From NCBI GenBank assembly GCA_025210475.1, contig JAOARW010000111.1, positions 124,001 through 188,000 of the forward strand: 64,000 nucleotides of DNA. Direction: 5' to 3'. This document shows positions 63,574-64,000 of the stretch, in pieces. A program made the translations under genes and the position numbers. The DNA is from Carboxylicivirga sp. Its GTDB lineage: Bacteria > Bacteroidota > Bacteroidia > Bacteroidales > Marinilabiliaceae. Under the pieces are notes generated by a model. The model was not told the DNA's origin and ran no database searches. It was given only the letters and a program-made list of their open reading frames with translations. The stretch's first letter is position 1; each line of letters opens with the position of its first letter.

Positions 63574-64000
63574 ATGAAAGAGATATTTGAAAAACTAGCA
63601 ACCTGTATTGAATTTGGTAAAATTAATGAAGCAGCACCATATCCGCCAAACCTTAAGGGAGAACTGGGAGCTGATGAATTAACCCAAGAAGCCCTGGCAA
63701 AAGGAGCCACAGCCACACAGATACTTAATGAAGCGCTTATCATTGGCATGGAGAAAATTGGTATAAAGTTTCGTGATGGGAAAGTATTTGTACCACAAGT
63801 TTTAATGTCGGCTAAAGCCATGGATACAGCTATGCAGCATATCAAGCCACTTCTTCAGCAGGATGATGTGGAGCAAAAAGGAACTGTGATTATAGGCACT
63901 GTTGAAGGTGATTTGCACGATATTGGTAAAAACATTGTAGCCATGATGGTAGAAGGAAATGGCTGGAATGTAGTTGATCTGGGTACCAATGTTAACGCGG
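63574..64000 (+). CDS. cobalamin-binding methyl carrier (corrinoid) protein, cut by window end
   Basis: 142 codons visible; the 3' end is beyond the window. N-terminal helical cap (about 1-95: TQILNEALIIGMEKIGIKFR, GKVFVPQVLMSAKAMDTAMQ) followed by the B12 domain with the base-off motif D113-x-H115-xx-G118 (GDLHDIGKNIV) and DLGTNV. Same architecture as MtaC/MtbC. The His coordinates cobalt, which carries the methyl group taken by the URO-D-type protein. Start ATG at 63574 is 19 bp after the mutarotase. A reductive activator or second methyltransferase would be expected beyond the window. Confidence 0.92.
   Translation, partial: MKEIFEKLATCIEFGKINEAAPYPPNLKGELGADELTQEALAKGATATQILNEALIIGMEKIGIKFRDGKVFVPQVLMSAKAMDTAMQHIKPLLQQDDVEQKGTVIIGTVEGDLHDIGKNIVAMMVEGNGWNVVDLGTNVNA

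Noticed and set aside
1-64000. CRISPR arrays, tRNA, rRNA, transposases, integrases, toxin-antitoxin or phage genes
   Set aside because: Looked for and not seen; no regularly spaced repeats and no matching reading frames.

Overview
The window reads as chromosomal DNA of a marine, alga- or polysaccharide-degrading member of the Bacteroidota, probably of the order Bacteroidales/Marinilabiliales. The evidence is two SusC/SusD pairs, ECF sigma/FecR pairs, a hybrid two-component regulator, a type IX secretion tail, many lipoproteins, Bacteroidetes-type -7 boxes (TAnnTTTG) and an AT-rich composition. Almost everything is on the minus strand. I see no rRNA, tRNA, CRISPR, transposase or phage gene.

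Layout. (1) 1-5.3 kb: L-fucose catabolism (fucK, cut by the window edge, and fucI), a divergent AraC regulator, and an AraC protein with a degenerate receiver domain. (2) 5.5-20.1 kb: first polysaccharide utilization locus (PUL): GH29, GH95, a small lipoprotein, SusD, SusC, FecR, GH3 and an ECF sigma factor. (3) 20.3-27.8 kb: GH88 unsaturated uronyl hydrolase, a heparinase II/III-type lyase and a hybrid two-component sensor. (4) 28.1-37.2 kb: a tight operon of three sulfatases, two GH29 enzymes and a PhoD-like phosphatase. (5) 37.5-39.2 kb: a redox island (DGC-type zinc-binding protein, split-Soret-type cytochrome, ArsR regulator). (6) 39.4-53.7 kb: second PUL: a T9SS-secreted protein, a LamG protein with a divergent GH29-like domain, two sulfatases, a GH43, SusD, SusC, FecR and a divergent ECF sigma factor. 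(7) 53.9-59.6 kb: xylose block (sugar porter, xylA, xylB, GntR regulator). (8) 59.8-64 kb: AraC regulator diverging from a RhaT-like transporter, a uroporphyrinogen-decarboxylase-type methyltransferase, a rhamnose/fucose-type mutarotase and a corrinoid protein cut by the window end.

Together these genes could take a sulfated, fucose-rich polymer carrying uronic acid and xylose through desulfation, lyase cleavage, exo-hydrolysis, import and entry of fucose and xylose into central metabolism. The exact polymer is inference. The most interesting unexplained items are: the corrinoid/methyltransferase/mutarotase/transporter cluster, which would suit anaerobic O-demethylation of a methylated deoxysugar; paired plus-strand promoter-plus-terminator structures antisense to both susC leaders, which look like cis-antisense sRNAs; the LamG/GH29-like protein; a 50-bp leader shared by a fucosidase and a sulfatase that carries the fossil end of a phosphatase gene; and several well-placed operator-like repeats (twin ArsR palindromes, paired GntR sites, a 23-bp palindrome).
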